The position numbers and the translations under genes are program-made. A stretch of DNA of 64,000 nt. Source: Boletus sp. NGJ (Eukaryota > Basidiomycota > Agaricomycetes > Boletales > Boletaceae). The stretch's first letter is position 1. Every line of letters starts with the position of its first letter. The stretch is taken from positions 1 to 64,000 of the forward strand of contig JAGTXK010000157.1 of NCBI GenBank assembly GCA_019096195.1, in the 5' to 3' direction. Positions 1 to 12,576 of this stretch are shown here, piece after piece. The notes beneath the pieces were generated by a model. The model ran no database searches. It was not told the DNA's origin and saw only the letters and a program-made list of their open reading frames with translations.

Positions 1-545
1 TGCGATGTGCTTGCCAGTCGGAGAGAATCGAATTCCCATGATCCGATTGTCTATGTCATGTTGTAGTGGGCCGACGAGTCTCTGCCCACTCGTGATGCTC
101 CAAATGCTCGCACCTTCGTCAGTCCCGGTCACAAACTTGGTCGAGTCTGGGGAGACGTCGACTGCCCACACCGTCTCTGTGCCTTCCACCTCCATGACCT
201 TTTCGTGCATTTCTCCGTCCCACACGCTTGCCCCATTCCGAGTGCCGCACACTACCCACTCGCCATTCACTCGACACACAAATGGCGTACATGTCCATGC
301 CCATCTGCCTTCCCACCTCTTGACCATCATCAAGTCGCCATCGTCGAACCCCATCGTCGGTCCCGCCCAAGAGATGCTTTCCGTCGGGATGGAAAGCGAC
401 TGTCCACACCGTTTCAGAGTCACCAGTGTCGAGTACCCTTGCTTGGTCTTACTGAAAGGTCAGTATCGCCACTCTATCGCTCCTTCGGGGCTGCTACGCA
501 CCGGTATTCGTCGTCGACATCCTCAATGGTACACAGTCGTGAGGT
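1..545 (-). pseudogene. WD40-repeat protein pseudogene, copy 1 (partial)
   Basis: Minus-strand translation gives WD40 blades such as VWTVAFHPDGKHLLGGTDDG followed by VRRWRLDDGQEV, and a second blade with VWAVDVSPDSTKFATGTDEG in another frame. The gene runs off the window at base 1, so only about the first three of seven blades are present. WD40 propellers are protein-interaction scaffolds, and mushrooms carry large WD40 families, some fused to NACHT domains. No NACHT or other partner domain is visible here. The frame changes between blades one and two at the same place as in the copies at 39190 and 58760, so this copy came from a gene that was already broken. Confidence 0.75.
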
Positions 546-1411
546 TGGAAGAGTGAAAGAAATTTCGGCCCACTCGTGCTGCGCAAAGTCGTTCCATGAA
601 CCAGTTTCCTTATTCTCATATGGTCTGTGCGCGTCGTGCCCTTGGCGCTTATTCTTACTCAGATCCCTGCGACTTGCGAGTGTTCGTTATATCTCGGCTG
701 CCAGGGCTCAATTCATGATGAGTGTAGCATTCACAGTAGACCAACTCGCGACATAACGTGTGCAAACTACGCGTTCTCCAAGACTGTCAACCTTTAATTA
801 TATATTTCGAACCGCGCAATGGATGATTTTATTTCTTATTCACGATAGGCATCTGGTGAGTTTGCTCAGCACATAGATCACAGCAAAAAGAAGTACACCA
901 ATCTCGAGATCAAAACAGCCAGTGTAAACGTAATGTTCACGAGCAAAGCTTATGAGCTCCCGTGAGGATGAACATCAAGTATCTGCAAGTCGGAGTAGAC
1001 CGAACACGAGGAACACGTCGGAAAGCGAACTTGAAGGGGGAGTTTCATCGGCAAGGGTTCTAATAGGATGGGCGCTCGGGGTGAAGTGCAAAGGTACCAC
1101 ACGCTTTGTTGCTTGCTCACACCTAGATCACCCCGTCTGGACATCCAAACTAGCCATTTGATTGGTGGGCTCATTCGACCGTGGAGATTGCGTGGAGATG
1201 GCCAGGTTTGACCCACATAACAATCTCACCGATTTTACGACAGACACAATGGCTGCCTCATGGCATGGACGAACACAGAACGGAGCGAGAGAGAGAGACA
1301 ACACGTTTGATGTGTTGACCCTGAGATGGAATTCCTCCCACAGAGGACGTCGACATTCTACCTTGTGCCATCTGTATGTCGGAACTTTTCTGCAACTGTG
1401 TGAAGTCATTA
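1..1411. repeat. CpG-rich duplicated block, copy 1
   Basis: This block matches 59637-61930 in the same orientation (apart from an element inserted there at 60499-61410) and matches about 37562-39650 in inverted orientation. It carries the 3' part of a WD40 pseudogene, then about 400 bases with no recognisable gene (546-950), then a 950-1382 segment shared by all three copies. Compared with the copy at 37560, this one lacks about 560 bases at the junction near 1258. It also has a deletion of about 75 bases near 660. The block ends where the CACTA element begins. I see no coding potential in 546-1411 that is conserved between copies. Confidence 0.85.
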
Positions 1412-2012
1412 CACACCGGGACTTTCAACATTAAAAGTGCCTGAGAATACATTGCAAAATGTAATTAGATTATTAAATATTTTGGGTAACTATTTTGGAG
1501 GTGTAGGTAATCTTATATTCTGAGGGATCACATAATACTGCAAGGAATTTTACATTATCATGAAACTTCTCAGTATCACATAAGGAAATAGAAAATAATA
1601 ACATCTATGGATGCCATAATTTTCATGACAAGCTTATCTTATCCAAAAGCATGTCCTGTGTCACAAAATATTATATTTTGAGATTAACTTAACATTATCT
1701 AAGATAGAAGAGTTTCATGAACTATAGAATATATAATTTTGGTCAGCTTATAAGTAATTTATGAAACTTTATATTTTAAAAGGTTGAAAAGTTATCAGGC
1801 AACATGGTGGGCACCATATGGGCAGATGATGGGCACTGGCTGTCCACTAAGCAGGCAGTGGAGTGCCCAGAGCACCATCATCCCCTAGAGCAATGAGCAA
1901 TGTCAGATGGGGTTGATAGCCCCTCAATGGCCCCTGAATGTCGAGTACAATGGTGAAGGCATATTGGGGGTGGGGGAGTCATGTAGGGGAGTCATGTATG
2001 CTGCCAAAGGTG
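1412..2012 (+). repeat. CACTA left terminal inverted repeat
   Basis: This segment pairs in reverse complement with 11607-12197 along its whole length. It begins CACACCGGGACTTTC. The outer two thirds are AT-rich. The inner third is GC-richer and includes two direct GGGGGAGTCATGTA-like motifs. Differences between the two arms are mostly transitions. Confidence 0.92.
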
Positions 2013-2151
2013 CAATGTCAGATGGCCCAACAATCCCTTCAGACGCAGGAGCAGCAAAAGTCACTACATTTCTCTTAGCAAAGAAGGCAAATTTATTGTA
2101 ATTGTAGTACATGAATACAACTCAGTAGCTAGTTTCATGATTAGTTCTGAG

Positions 2152-5100
2152 TTAGCAGGAAATAGTAGATTGATGTGAGTGTGATGGACAACATATCTTT
2201 GTCAACATCAAAACAACTACATGGTCAGCAGAAAAGCGCCATTGAGCAAAGTGTGATACCACTGCTGCTGGATGAATTATCTTGAGATTGGAGTCCAGGT
2301 CTTTAGAGTACAAATGCGCTGGGAAGTAAGAAAAGTGTTGGAAAAGATCAACAGTATTCGGATCAGCAGGGAGCTGATGCTGAATAGCAAATTGAATTTG
2401 ACAGTTGTCTTGGAAGATATATTTGATATAGCCAGGAATCAAAGTACTGCTGCCTGATGGGTAGAACATTACCAGACTATTGCCAGTATGAGTGGAATGG
2501 CAACTGAAGAGCATTCCACTGAACTGATAACAGGCTTAGAACTTGACACAACTGTGGAAAGTGTGAGGGACAAGGTCGCGGGGAATAGGCTGCTGCTGCT
2601 TATCACTGACAGCATTTGATATGGCAAATGTGCTCACAAGCTCATGGGTATCACTGTTTATATGCTTATTGAACAGTACTAGACATTCCCTGATAGCAGG
2701 CAGGCAATCAGATCGGGAAAGCCAGCCATGAAGCCTAGCTCCTTGAATAAAGGACTGTAAGATCATCTCTTCAAGTTTGCCTGTAGATTGTCAGTATGTG
2801 AGAGTCAAAGTTACTTTTTCAACGAACCAAATTTATGGTTGGTCGGAAAGCATTGCAGCTGACCAATGAGGCACTCAAATGGGAAACACTACCAAGAGCA
2901 AACAGATCTGAAAAGCTTGAGGTAGTCATAAATATGGCATGCCATATGCCTGTTCGGGTGGAAGGGAGCATCTGGCAAAACCTGTTTCAAATCAGCTAAC
3001 CATGATGTGATACAGGTTTGATATACTGTCATCCAAGACACCGTCATGATCCAATAGCAAGTGATTTGAACTGCTGAGACAAGAAGCATAGTGTGGTGGA
3101 GAACATGTTGCAGGTGATCTGCCACCTCCTTTGATGGATGCGCCAACCCTTCACTCCACAGGCTGATGAGTGCCAGTGGCAGAAAGACCATTGTCATAGT
3201 TCGCCATTCATCAGCCTTCAGAGTTCCTGCTCATGTCTCACCAAAGTTATGAGGAACTGACCTCAGCCAAGAGGGTGTATCTGTTTCGGTGATAACTTGT
3301 TGGATATGCTGCATTACAGGTGGAGTGGATATCTGGATCTTCGGGGGGGCATTCATGGGCTTCATCTTTTGCTGAATAAACATTAGATGTACATCAGAAG
3401 TAACAGTAGTAGTGTACCCACCCATTCAATGAGTGTCTTAATCCAATGGCCTTTGTACACTCTTCCCTGTCCGTGTGATGGTGACAACTTAAGCCCCTCA
3501 GCCACGAATTTTAGAGAGGTTACATTCTTCGCAGCCAGCTTTCATTCCAAGGCAGCAAAATGTTGCTTGATGCATAGATCTTCCTTGCCATCTCCAGGAT
3601 TATCCATGGCACTGAGAAGTAATGAATGAATGCTCTTGATGTGTTTCTGGTTGCTCATATTGAGTTCTGTCTTAGCCAATGCAGAGCAGTGAAAATCTTT
3701 GGTGAACACTGGACATGAGTCTGAATCAGTCTGCACTTTGGCTGTGATAGTGGTGGTAAGCCCTAGAAATTCACGAAAGTGACCATGGGCTAGTCCCTCA
3801 AGCAAACAGTGCATAGAGTCAATGACCAATTGTTTGGCTGGGTCCCAGTATGGAAGATGCCAAAGTGATGACCACTGAACACCATGTTGAATGAACAATT
3901 TGCAGCGCTCAGCAGAGGAAGCGGCCCTGTAAACCTCTGCATGATGGTGCAAGGTGTCCTTGTCATGAAATGTCCATTGGGAAGATCCTGTGTCCGTCCT
4001 GCCAAGAGTTGACAAGTGAAAACAGTGACAAGCACTACAATAGAAATGGCTAGTGGCGGCAGCCAATTGAGCAGTTTTCCTTGCCACTGGAAGATCATAG
4101 ATGACACAAGCAATAGTAGAATGTGTGATATGAGACTGACCTCCTGAGGCAGTGGAAGAAAAATGCACGCCCCTGTCCCAACTTTCCACCTTGTCACCAA
4201 TTAAGGGGTCCAGAAAGAAATTGAGTTTGTCTCCTGAGGGTTCATGCAGGCCTGGAATGATGCCAGCAAGGTACATATTCTCTGGTTTGTAGCGAATATC
4301 CATGGGTAGGTTTAAACAGGTGCATGATATGATGCTGCAGGAGGTTGTTGCATTGCATTGAAGGTTTCCCTCCATGTTGAAAAAATCTATGTTCAAGGAG
4401 AACAAAAAATGGCCTTCATCGCCATGATCAATGAACAACTGACCACCACATGGTCCAGTAAAGGTGCATAGAAACTCAGCGTCCTACACATCTTTCACAG
4501 CAGCAGGTACTGGTTTCTCGGCAACTTTTGTGAGTTCATCACAATGTTTATCCATAAGAATTTCTAGTCCTGGTTTCGCCAACAATCTGGCCAAGTAGTC
4601 ATGAAAATGGTGATAGACAAAAGATTTAACGGGAATTTTACAACTGTCATTCAGATCACACACAAGAATAGTGTCACAGGCTTTACCCTCCAGTTGGGGT
4701 TTATTGGTGCAATGGAGGAGATAGGTGGGATTGGAGCCCCCATCACAGGAGGGCTTGTGAGTGCAGCTGCACTGTGGACAAACCACATATGTGGTGGTGT
4801 GACCTTTGAGGTTGAATCGGGACAATGCTGTCTTCATGGTCTTGGGAATTTGTGTGAGGGTGCGATCATGAATGGTTTCGGCTTTTGAGCTGACTAGTTT
4901 GAATGCCAAGCTGAGGATGAGTGATATAATCCTGAGGAAAAAGTCTCCACATGCATGACTGATGCCAAATAGGGTCATGCTCACGATAGCAAGGAAAAGT
5001 GAAACCTATGCAATTTCATTGCAGCGATTAACGGGGTGGTCAAAATGATGGGCTAACAAAATGGCATTGAGTATGAATTTGAACTGTCTGTCATTTCAGA

Positions 5101-6098
5101 GACACTTACCAGAGTCATACTCAATCAGACCATTGGTTCTTGATTGGTCCACTTCATCAATGCAACTCTTTAGCGAAAAACATGCCATGCATAGCTCTTC
5201 CTTTTGTGTCTTGACTGAGGGAGCTTGCCACTTGACATTGGCTAAGGCATTCCGAATGGCCACCAACTCTGAGTGCAAGTTGTTTGGGGTGGAGGTGACC
5301 AGTTGTTGACCAAGATACTGTATCCGGAGTTCGATTTGATCTAAGCACCTGTGGGCAATCACCATACAACGATTTTTTCCCTGCTTGTCCAATTTTCCGC
5401 TGATGCTGCAATTACCTCAGTAACTACCCAGCCTTCAGGAACAAACACTCATCACCATTCCATGGATATGTTAGTATTTGCAGGGAGGGAGCTGCATTGA
5501 GAAGGGGCTTGGATTTCTGATGCTGTAGAGAAACGGTCTAGATTGCATGCACTATCATGGAATGAATATCAGTACTATTGGGGATTGCAGGCAGCATGGA
5601 TTAGTACTTGTTTGACAGGATCATCCAACTGACAGCACCAGCAAGGTCAGTGAGATTTGGTAGTGGAAAATCCCTGGGATTATAGGAGGCTTGGTATTCC
5701 TTGCGAGAAGCCTATAATTTGCTAGGCTGCAAGTCTAGATTGGGGCCATCATCATGCAATGTTGCAGAAAAAAGAGATGCAGCGAGGGAGTCCAGGTTGG
5801 GCTAAAGGGTGGCTATTAGATGGAAACAGCAAACAGAGTGGGATTATCTTACTTCCGGCTGGGGGATTAGCAGGCGAGGTGCAGGTACCGACGAGCTACC
5901 ATGCTCGGCAGGATGTGCCACGGCCACGCTACACGCATTCTTGGAAGGCTGATGTTCAGGAGTTACTGATTTGCGAAGATGGACACTCCTATATTGTTCC
6001 ATCTGGCTCCTGCCTGTGGGGTTCCTGGCAACTCCATTCTTGTCAAGATCACAACAAGCTGAACAGAAACAGTGGTAATGCTGATTGCAGGCAGGCAT
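2152..6098 (-). pseudogene. tnp2: Tnp2-type CACTA transposase, decayed
   Basis: The start chosen is the ATG at 6096-6098, which opens MPACNQHYHCFCSACCDLD, a cysteine-rich beginning typical of fungal Tnp2 proteins. A second Cys/His cluster (CPQCSCTHKP, then later cysteines) lies at 4484-4984. The core at 3542-4438 has the family signatures NMEGN, CLNLP, ENMYLAGIIPG, YWDPAKQLVIDSMHCLLEGL. The C-terminal part continues through 2889-3197 (WMTVYQTCITSWLADL, HMACHIYDYLKLF) to the stop at 2152. Family knowledge says this protein cuts and joins CACTA ends. A TAG interrupts the frame between AVKDV and DAEFLCTFTGPCGG, probably replacing a tryptophan codon. Several short introns are also expected. The family assignment is firm, the exon map is not. 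Confidence 0.85.
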
Positions 6099-6348
6099 GA
6101 TCCATAGGGTGACCGGGCAAGGAAATAAAATTATCACTATTTTTATGGGATAGAACCAGGTCAAATGACTCACCCAGAAGAGACAAGGCCTATGAATTAA
6201 AGTTGGACAAGGCTCGAATAACAAGCCTCACAATCTTGATGACTTTGTTCCTCACATATATACAAGCAGCTTGACTATGGCTGGCCTTGACTATGCTAGT
6301 ACTACATGATACATTACATTGTTGATGTAGATAATTGTGGCATCCACC

Positions 6349-6580
6349 ACTCTACTGAGCTTCTACTACTACATGGTTGTGATTGTGGGTAAAGAAGGGA
6401 AAGCTTATCTGATTTGGAGAGCAGGTTGATATTGTGAATCGAACTCAGTCCAGGTGATGTCACTCATCATGTGCACAGACTGAGTTTGATTCACAATATC
6501 AACCTGCTCTGCATATTGGGTAAGCTTTCCCTTCTTTACCCACAACTACAACCATCCATGTAGTAGTAGTAGACTCTGCA
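6349..6580. repeat. Long imperfect palindrome 1 (MITE-like foldback)
   Basis: Arms of roughly 100 bp (about 6349-6450 and 6478-6580) are reverse complements, containing GAGAGCAGGTTGATATTGTG and its inverse, with a loop of about 27 bases. It lies between the divergent starts of the transposase and accessory genes. A related palindrome follows at 6931-7140. Confidence 0.85.
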
Positions 6581-6780
6581 GAGAGTAAATTCAATGTAAT
6601 CAAAAGCTGAACATCACAGCACAGCACATCACCCATCATTGCAGTGATTGGCAATGTTCCATCGTTGTTGCCCACCAACTGTCATCTTGCTATCAACAAA
6701 GAAATCTACGCTATTACCACAAGTCCTTCACTGTTGTACAGGCAGGGGTATTTCGAAGTCAGTATTCCCCCCTCCCAAAA

Positions 6781-6845
6781 TTCTTTGGCAGTGTACATGA
6801 CTCCCACCACCCCCACCACCCCTGATATGCCTTCACCATTGTGGT
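6781..6845 (-). repeat. Internal fragment of the CACTA terminal repeat
   Basis: The stretch from GTGTACATGACTCCC to GATATGCCTTCACCATTGT closely matches the inner part of the right terminal repeat (about 11620-11675). An end sequence in the middle of the element suggests internal rearrangement, or an earlier CACTA end captured between the two palindromes. Confidence 0.75.
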
Positions 6846-6930
6846 AATTCATCTAGCACCATTGACTTGAAGATATCTATTGTATACTGACCACCCTCAC
6901 TGTTGTCCCAGATCACTTACCGGAGCCAGT

Positions 6931-7140
6931 ATTCGTGGTTGCAGATAAAGAAGGGAAAGCTTATCTGATTTGGAGAGCAGGTTGATATTGTGAATCGAAC
7001 TCAGTCTGGGCGATGCTGCTCAGGTGTGGGATGCATGTGATGAGCGGCATCACCTGGACTGAGTTCGATTCACAATATCAACCTGCTCTCCAAATCAGGT
7101 AAGATTTCCCTTCTTTACCCGCAACCATAACCATCCATGT
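6931..7140. repeat. Long imperfect palindrome 2 (MITE-like foldback)
   Basis: It has the same arm sequence as the palindrome at 6349-6580, and its stem extends further inward (GGCGATGCTGCTCA pairs with its inverse). Flanking sequence beyond the right arm (GAGTAAATTCAATGTAATCAA-like) is also shared. The pair is therefore a tandem duplication with a period of roughly 560 bp, not two independent insertions. From 7140 to 7520 there is no gene, only short repeats such as GTCTATCAT followed by CCCGTCCT, seen twice. Confidence 0.8.
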
Positions 7141-7527
7141 AGTAGTAGTAGACTCTGTAGAAAGTAAATTCAATGTAATCAAAGGCGACCGTCCAAATGC
7201 TGAACATCCTGGCACAACACATTGTCCGTTGTCATCGTAGTGATGTGCTGATGTGCTATACAATTGTGAGCCATTGCCATTTATTGTCACTACTTGACAT
7301 TTGAGTTAACATTGCTCAGCAATCTTGTTGTCTATCATTGTCCCGTCCTGGTGCAACATGTCATCCATCACTGTAGTGATCAGTCTTATTGTCTATCATC
7401 ACCCCGTCCTCTATTGTATTAGGGCGGTAATGTCAGTTATCATTGTAAGCATTATCTCCATTCATTGTATTGTATCTTGACACTAAATAGTGTATAGTCC
7501 AAATCATCCCCTTGGAGATGGAGATTT

Positions 7528-10265
7528 ATGGCAGTAGCCTCTAATGTGAGCAATGTTCCATCACTACTCAAATCGGTGAGCTATTGTATTCAGGTGGTAG
7601 CATCATCTGCATTTATTCATCACAGACTGTTGGTTTTGTCTGATACTATGCCTTTGTTTTCATTCTCATTCTCCAGCATCTCAAGAACCACGGACACTGA
7701 CCATGATCAGTATCCGTTGGCTCCTCTGAACTTGTCTTCAACTCCAAACAAAGAATTGTTTGGCATGTTGAGCATCTTGGACGATACAATCCTGTGCCAT
7801 GACGGTCTCAAAGCAGATCCACTCTCTGCCACACAATCTGTACCATTGTGTCCAATTAGCGGTTTACAACTGAATCCTTGCCTAGTACTTTTACTTTTAC
7901 TACAGGTAAGTTATTGTTATGAGACATTGAATATCTTATAACATTGCCCTGACCTCCCTCCGTCAGGAAATGAGAATGCATCTGAGAGTATCACCTCACC
8001 TGGAGTGATGGTGTCTCTTTCAGCTAGTAGTCATGTACCTCCTGAGATCGATATGGATTCTTCTAATCCATGGGCAACTCCCATCCTGGAACACAGAAAA
8101 AGGAATTTACCTGGATCAGAGCTATGCCATAATATGGCTGAGGATTCCATAGTACATTGCAAACAAGATCATCTAAGTGGCTCTTAGGCTCATTGTCATT
8201 CATGGGTGCAGTATTTTTGCAAGATCCTTGTGAAAGAGGTTGATTACTCAGATAACATGTGCAATTCTTTGTACAACCTAAAGTCATATTTACACAGAAC
8301 GTTGCTGGTGTGTTTTTCATCAGATTTGTAATTGACTGACTCAAATCCCCCCCTTGTAGGAAACTAATCAGCTATGTAATGATCTTGGAGCAAAGGAGTT
8401 GATGATCTCCTGGCAGGGGGACCAGTTTGCGAAAGATTTTATGGAGAGAGACCATGTTATAGCCCTTCAGAAAAATGCAATCAAGAAACTGGAATCTGAC
8501 ATTGCCTGTGTCTCTGAGCAATCCAGAGAGCAATCGCAATCATACATGGCAATGGTTGCTGAGAGGGATTCACTGATCATGTAGCAAGCCAATGCATTGG
8601 AGAAGTTTAAACAGGATATGGTTCTGATGATGGAGAATTTCTCGGCAGTGGCACAAGCAGATGTTTCCAAGCAAGTAGAAAAATTGGCCATAAGTGCGTT
8701 TACCTACATAGAGATCTCTTTCCAATGTCATTTAGGCTGAGAGGGAATCTGAGCTATTGACATTAAAACAAGGAATGAAAGCATTATGCCGCAACTAGTG
8801 GTAAGCATAGTTTCACTTGGTTAAGTCCATACTTATGCATTGCGGGCTGTATCCAGCAACTACAAGAAGCTCATAGAATGCTGCCACTGTGATCTACTCG
8901 TCCGACCATGATGCCTGTTACCCAGCCAACATTTGACTTCTGCCAATTGTCACTAGGCTTCTTTGAAGTCACTTCCCACAGTGTGTCACCTTTAGTGATG
9001 GGGGCGAGGCTTACCAGTCAATGTACCAAGGTAAGATTTCAATACCCTGTTCGTATTGTATTCAATTGTTACTAGGAATATTCGTCACTTCCACCAATAT
9101 CATACCCCTTTTCTGGGGAGGTTAATGCACCGGGAAACACAGTGGATGCCATAGCACAGCAAGTATATTCACTACTCGTGCACAAATTCCCTACCACCCC
9201 CACGCCATCATTGTCACTGCCACAAGGACAATCTAAAGTACCAAGGAAAGTGCAAGAACACAAGCGGGAAATTGATACTGATCAAGAAAGAAATTTAAAC
9301 CTAGTATGTCTCGTTCTCTTCATTTTACAAGACTGATTGTTTATGTTCATAACAGGAACATATCTGTCACCTCTACACAGAGTCTTTCCAAGTCTCTAAG
9401 GACGAAGATTTCCTACTGATATCTGGGCCTTCTAAGGAAGAATTGAAATTATTTGTGGAGACAGGCTCAAGTGGCCCGGACCCCTTTGATCTTCAATGGG
9501 ACTTTGACCACCCAGCTTCATCAGACTGGAACCAGGCAGTTATTGCACTCCTCATCCACAAGTTGGCTGAATTGCAGTGGGAGGAAAAGTGAACCATGGC
9601 ACCAAAATCTCAGACCTACTGGGAGGAGACCATAACTCAGAAGTTTAATTGTATTTGAACAATTGTGTCCAAAGCCAAGCCCCATCTTCTGGATGATGAT
9701 CAATCAGCTGAGACAAACCACCAGGTGGCTGATAGGCTGGTCAAAGAAAAAGATGCAAGCCTAAAGAAATCCAGGAGGGATGCTTGCAGGATGAGTGTTA
9801 GTGAATGTGATTCTTATACTCTTGTTATCTGACCCAAAAAAACAGAAATATAAATGTCGTATACATGTTACTAAAGCCACTTCTTGGCTAAGCGAAGAAG
9901 GCAGTGAAAATGAGGATGCACGTGCATGGAGATTTCTGCACGACACGGTCAAGACATTGGGTACTGATGGTATGAGCTCAGAGGAGAGTGGCGAGGATGA
10001 CATGGAGCCAGTCTTCTTTACCTCCGTCATGCCATGGCAGAGGGATATTGCCAGAGAGCTGAGGCTAATTGATGCCAGATCTTGCTCTTTGGGATCTGGT
10101 ACGCCCTCCAAGGGTGCGAAGGCAGCCAAGCACATCAAGTTAATGAATGTTACATCATGAAAACCGGTCAAGGCATTGCCCCCACAGTTGTATAACCCTG
10201 AGTGGCTTGCAATGAACCAGAAAATGGCATCTGAAGAAACATTTCAATGGCTAGATCTTGTGTAG
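7528..10265 (+). pseudogene. CACTA accessory gene (second gene of the Tnp2 element), decayed
   Basis: Plus-strand exons are separated by short GT-AG introns visible at about 7906-7966, 8694-8733, 8801-8857, 9030-9075 and 9304-9355. The first exon may start at 7528 or at the later ATG at 7648 (MPLFSFSFSS). The middle part at 8399-8730 is a likely coiled coil. The last exon encodes KKQKYKCRIHVTKATSWL and LGTDGMSSEESG, a tail I recall from the second gene of basidiomycete Tnp2 elements, where its role is unknown. Stops within 8399-8730 (after DSLIM) and just after 10157 look like C-to-T changes in CAG and CGA codons. Divergent arrangement with the transposase suggests a shared promoter region. 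Confidence 0.65.
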
Positions 10266-10439
10266 AAAAAGTGATCATCATGCTATGGAGTTGTTCTCCC
10301 TTTAATATTCACTTGTTTAGTTTTGTATGTATTTAGTATAGTATCCAGTTGTATGCAATCATAAGAAAGACAAAAGTAAAGAGAAACAAAAAAAATGTAG
10401 GTTGTAATCATCATGTGCCCTCTCTACAAATAATAAGAA

Positions 10440-11606
10440 TTACGTTTAGACTCAGATGTAGGTCGTTCAAATCAACCCAGTCGCTCTGTGATACCTATTG
10501 TTGCTTGTTCTAAAGCAGGTATAAAGTCTGAACCATCCCAGCAGATCTGGATTTCTATCACATTATGAAGCTGGAAAAATTGCGCCATGAGTTCCAATCT
10601 GCTTGCTACTTGCCATATCATCAGTACCCTCGTTCCAGTGCTTCCACCCTTCATGCCTCTCAGAGCTATTATGGGTGTAACTTTGATGTAAGATCTATAC
10701 TCTTGATACATTAATCACACTTCACTGATATTGGCATAGCGCCTTATTTCCCCTGAGGTGGAGTCTCCCCCTGCTCTACTCATCACTCTGCCTACCACCC
10801 CTGTTCGTTGGATCATTACAATGGATGGCAATAATGTAAACTTTGACCCTCCTGTAGCCCATGCACCCCCCATACCTATAAGTCTGTTAATTTTTTCGCC
10901 TTCATTTTATTCAGCACTACATTTGGTAGGTTGGGACTCATATCCATCATTCGAAGAGTAACCTTTGCAATGCAGCTCAACAGATAATTCATGCCCAATG
11001 TTCTTTGGAACATGAAGTTGATTTGCTTGATATCACACTACATGAAGAAATTGAATTATGGGTGGAACAGAGAATCAGAATGGTGCTGATAGAGATAATG
11101 GGTGCTGAGGAGATGCTGGTTCCCTCTGCTAACTTAATGTTGCCAGATGAAGAAGACATGATCATTAATTGTGATGGTGCTTCCCACTCCATCAATTGCA
11201 CTGGTGATGTCGGCGAGAAGGTGAGTCAATTGAACACCAGATCCTTAATAATCTCAACAAAACCCAGGTCAACAGCACAGTCAGATTGGTTGCTCGGAAC
11301 ACCTTGGGCACTGTCCTCCACTGCATAACAGGTGCTCTTAGCTTTCATAGCAACCTTCTCAATTTGCTCAGCCCAGGCCAGCCAGCCTCCTCACCTGGTC
11401 TGTTCTTGTTTACTTGTTTCGATACCTTACTCATCACTGTCTTAGGAGGTGAATGCAAATGCATGCCAGGGGAGTGGAGGGAGCACAGCCAGTTCTTGTA
11501 AAATGTGTTTGTCTCAGTGCTGTCTCAGTGTAATTTCATGTAGTAAAAGTGTGCCATTGGTGTGATTTTATGTAAATGGTTTTAGAATGTGTTGTCCCCT
11601 TGGAAA
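10440..11606. other. Inner right part of CACTA element, weak coding signal
   Basis: No gene is certain here. A plus-strand frame at 11005-11328 (EHEVDLLDITLHEEIELWVEQRIR, acidic, possibly coiled coil) with a possible upstream exon at 10758-10961 could be a third small gene. A minus-strand frame at 10472-10711 (SRLELMAQFFQLHNVIEIQICWDGS) has protein-like composition but no family I recognise. The last 100 bases before the terminal repeat are non-coding. Confidence 0.35.
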
Positions 11607-12197
11607 GTGCCTTTGGTGGTGTACATGACTCCCCTACATGACTCCCCCACCCCCGATATGCCTTCACCATTGTATTCGACATTCAGGGGCCATCAAGAGG
11701 CTATCAACCCCATCTGACATTGCTCATTGCTCTGGGGAATGACAGTGCTCTTGCCCACTTAGTGGACAGCCAGTGCCCATCATCTGCCCATATGGTGTCC
11801 ACCATGTCGCCCAATAACTTTTCAACCTTTTAAAAGATAAAGTTTTGTAAATTACTTATAAGCTGACCAAAATTATATATTCTACAGTTTGTGAAACTCT
11901 TCTATCTTAGATAATGTTAAGTGAATCTCAAAATATAATATTTTGTGACACAGGACATGCTTTTGGATAAGATAAGCTTATCATGAAAATTATGGCATCC
12001 ATAGATGTTATTATTTTCTATTTCCTTATGTGATACTGAGAAGTTTCATGATAATGTAAAATTCCTTGCAGTATTATGTGATCCCTCAGAATATAAGATT
12101 ACCTACACCTCCAAAATAGTTACCCAAAATATTTAATAATCTAATTACATTTTGCAATGTATTCTCAGGTACTTTTAATGTTAAAAGTCCCGTTGTG
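11607..12197 (-). repeat. CACTA right terminal inverted repeat
   Basis: Reverse complement of 1412-2012, ending ...AAGTCCCGTTGTG directly before the TTA target duplication. It contains ATGGGCAGATGATGGGCAC on the minus strand, which is shared with the left arm. Confidence 0.92.
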
Positions 12198-12576
12198 TTA
12201 CCATGCATGATAAGGAGTGCCTGTCACACATGACCTGTTAATACATGTTAATGCGACCCAATGTTCATGCACATGACATGAACAAGTGGGTCATGTTATT
12301 ATCATGTGACCACTTATCTAATCTAAGACATCCCACATGCTAAACAGCATGTGACATCACAATGAATTATAATGCAGTCCGTTCATTGACAGCATTCTAA
12401 GGTAGGCTCATGACCTCAAAGACATTATATCTGGCTCATTGCAATGTTCAATTAATCATTCAAATCAACCCAGGGTTTTTGAAAGTGATAAATCTCAATT
12501 ATTATTATTGGCATTGTATGATATTAAAGGAGTTTGAATTGGCAGGAAGTATCAAGACTTACAGTATCTATTGACA
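12198..12576. other. Intergenic gap right of the CACTA element
   Basis: This AT-rich stretch has many CATG and ATGTGAC-like words and no reading frame worth reporting. It separates the CACTA element from the 3' end of the minus-strand gene remains. Confidence 0.6.

Larger units (their letters stand above)
1412..12197. mobile_element. Complete CACTA (EnSpm-like) DNA transposon with Tnp2 transposase
   Basis: The 10,786-bp element starts CACACCGGGACTTT and ends with the inverted AAGTCCCGTTGTG. It is bordered on both sides by the trinucleotide TTA (1409-1411 and 12198-12200), the 3-bp target duplication typical of the CACTA superfamily. Terminal inverted repeats are about 600 bp. Inside are a minus-strand Tnp2-type transposase gene and a plus-strand accessory gene, transcribed divergently from a centre at about 6100-7500. 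A further weak reading frame lies at 10758-11328. Both main genes contain in-frame stops, so this copy is probably not autonomous now. The boundaries are well supported by inverted repeats plus target duplication. Confidence 0.92.

Noticed and set aside
6644-6847. 67-codon plus-strand frame between the two palindromes
   Set aside because: It runs into the buried terminal-repeat fragment and has no coding features.
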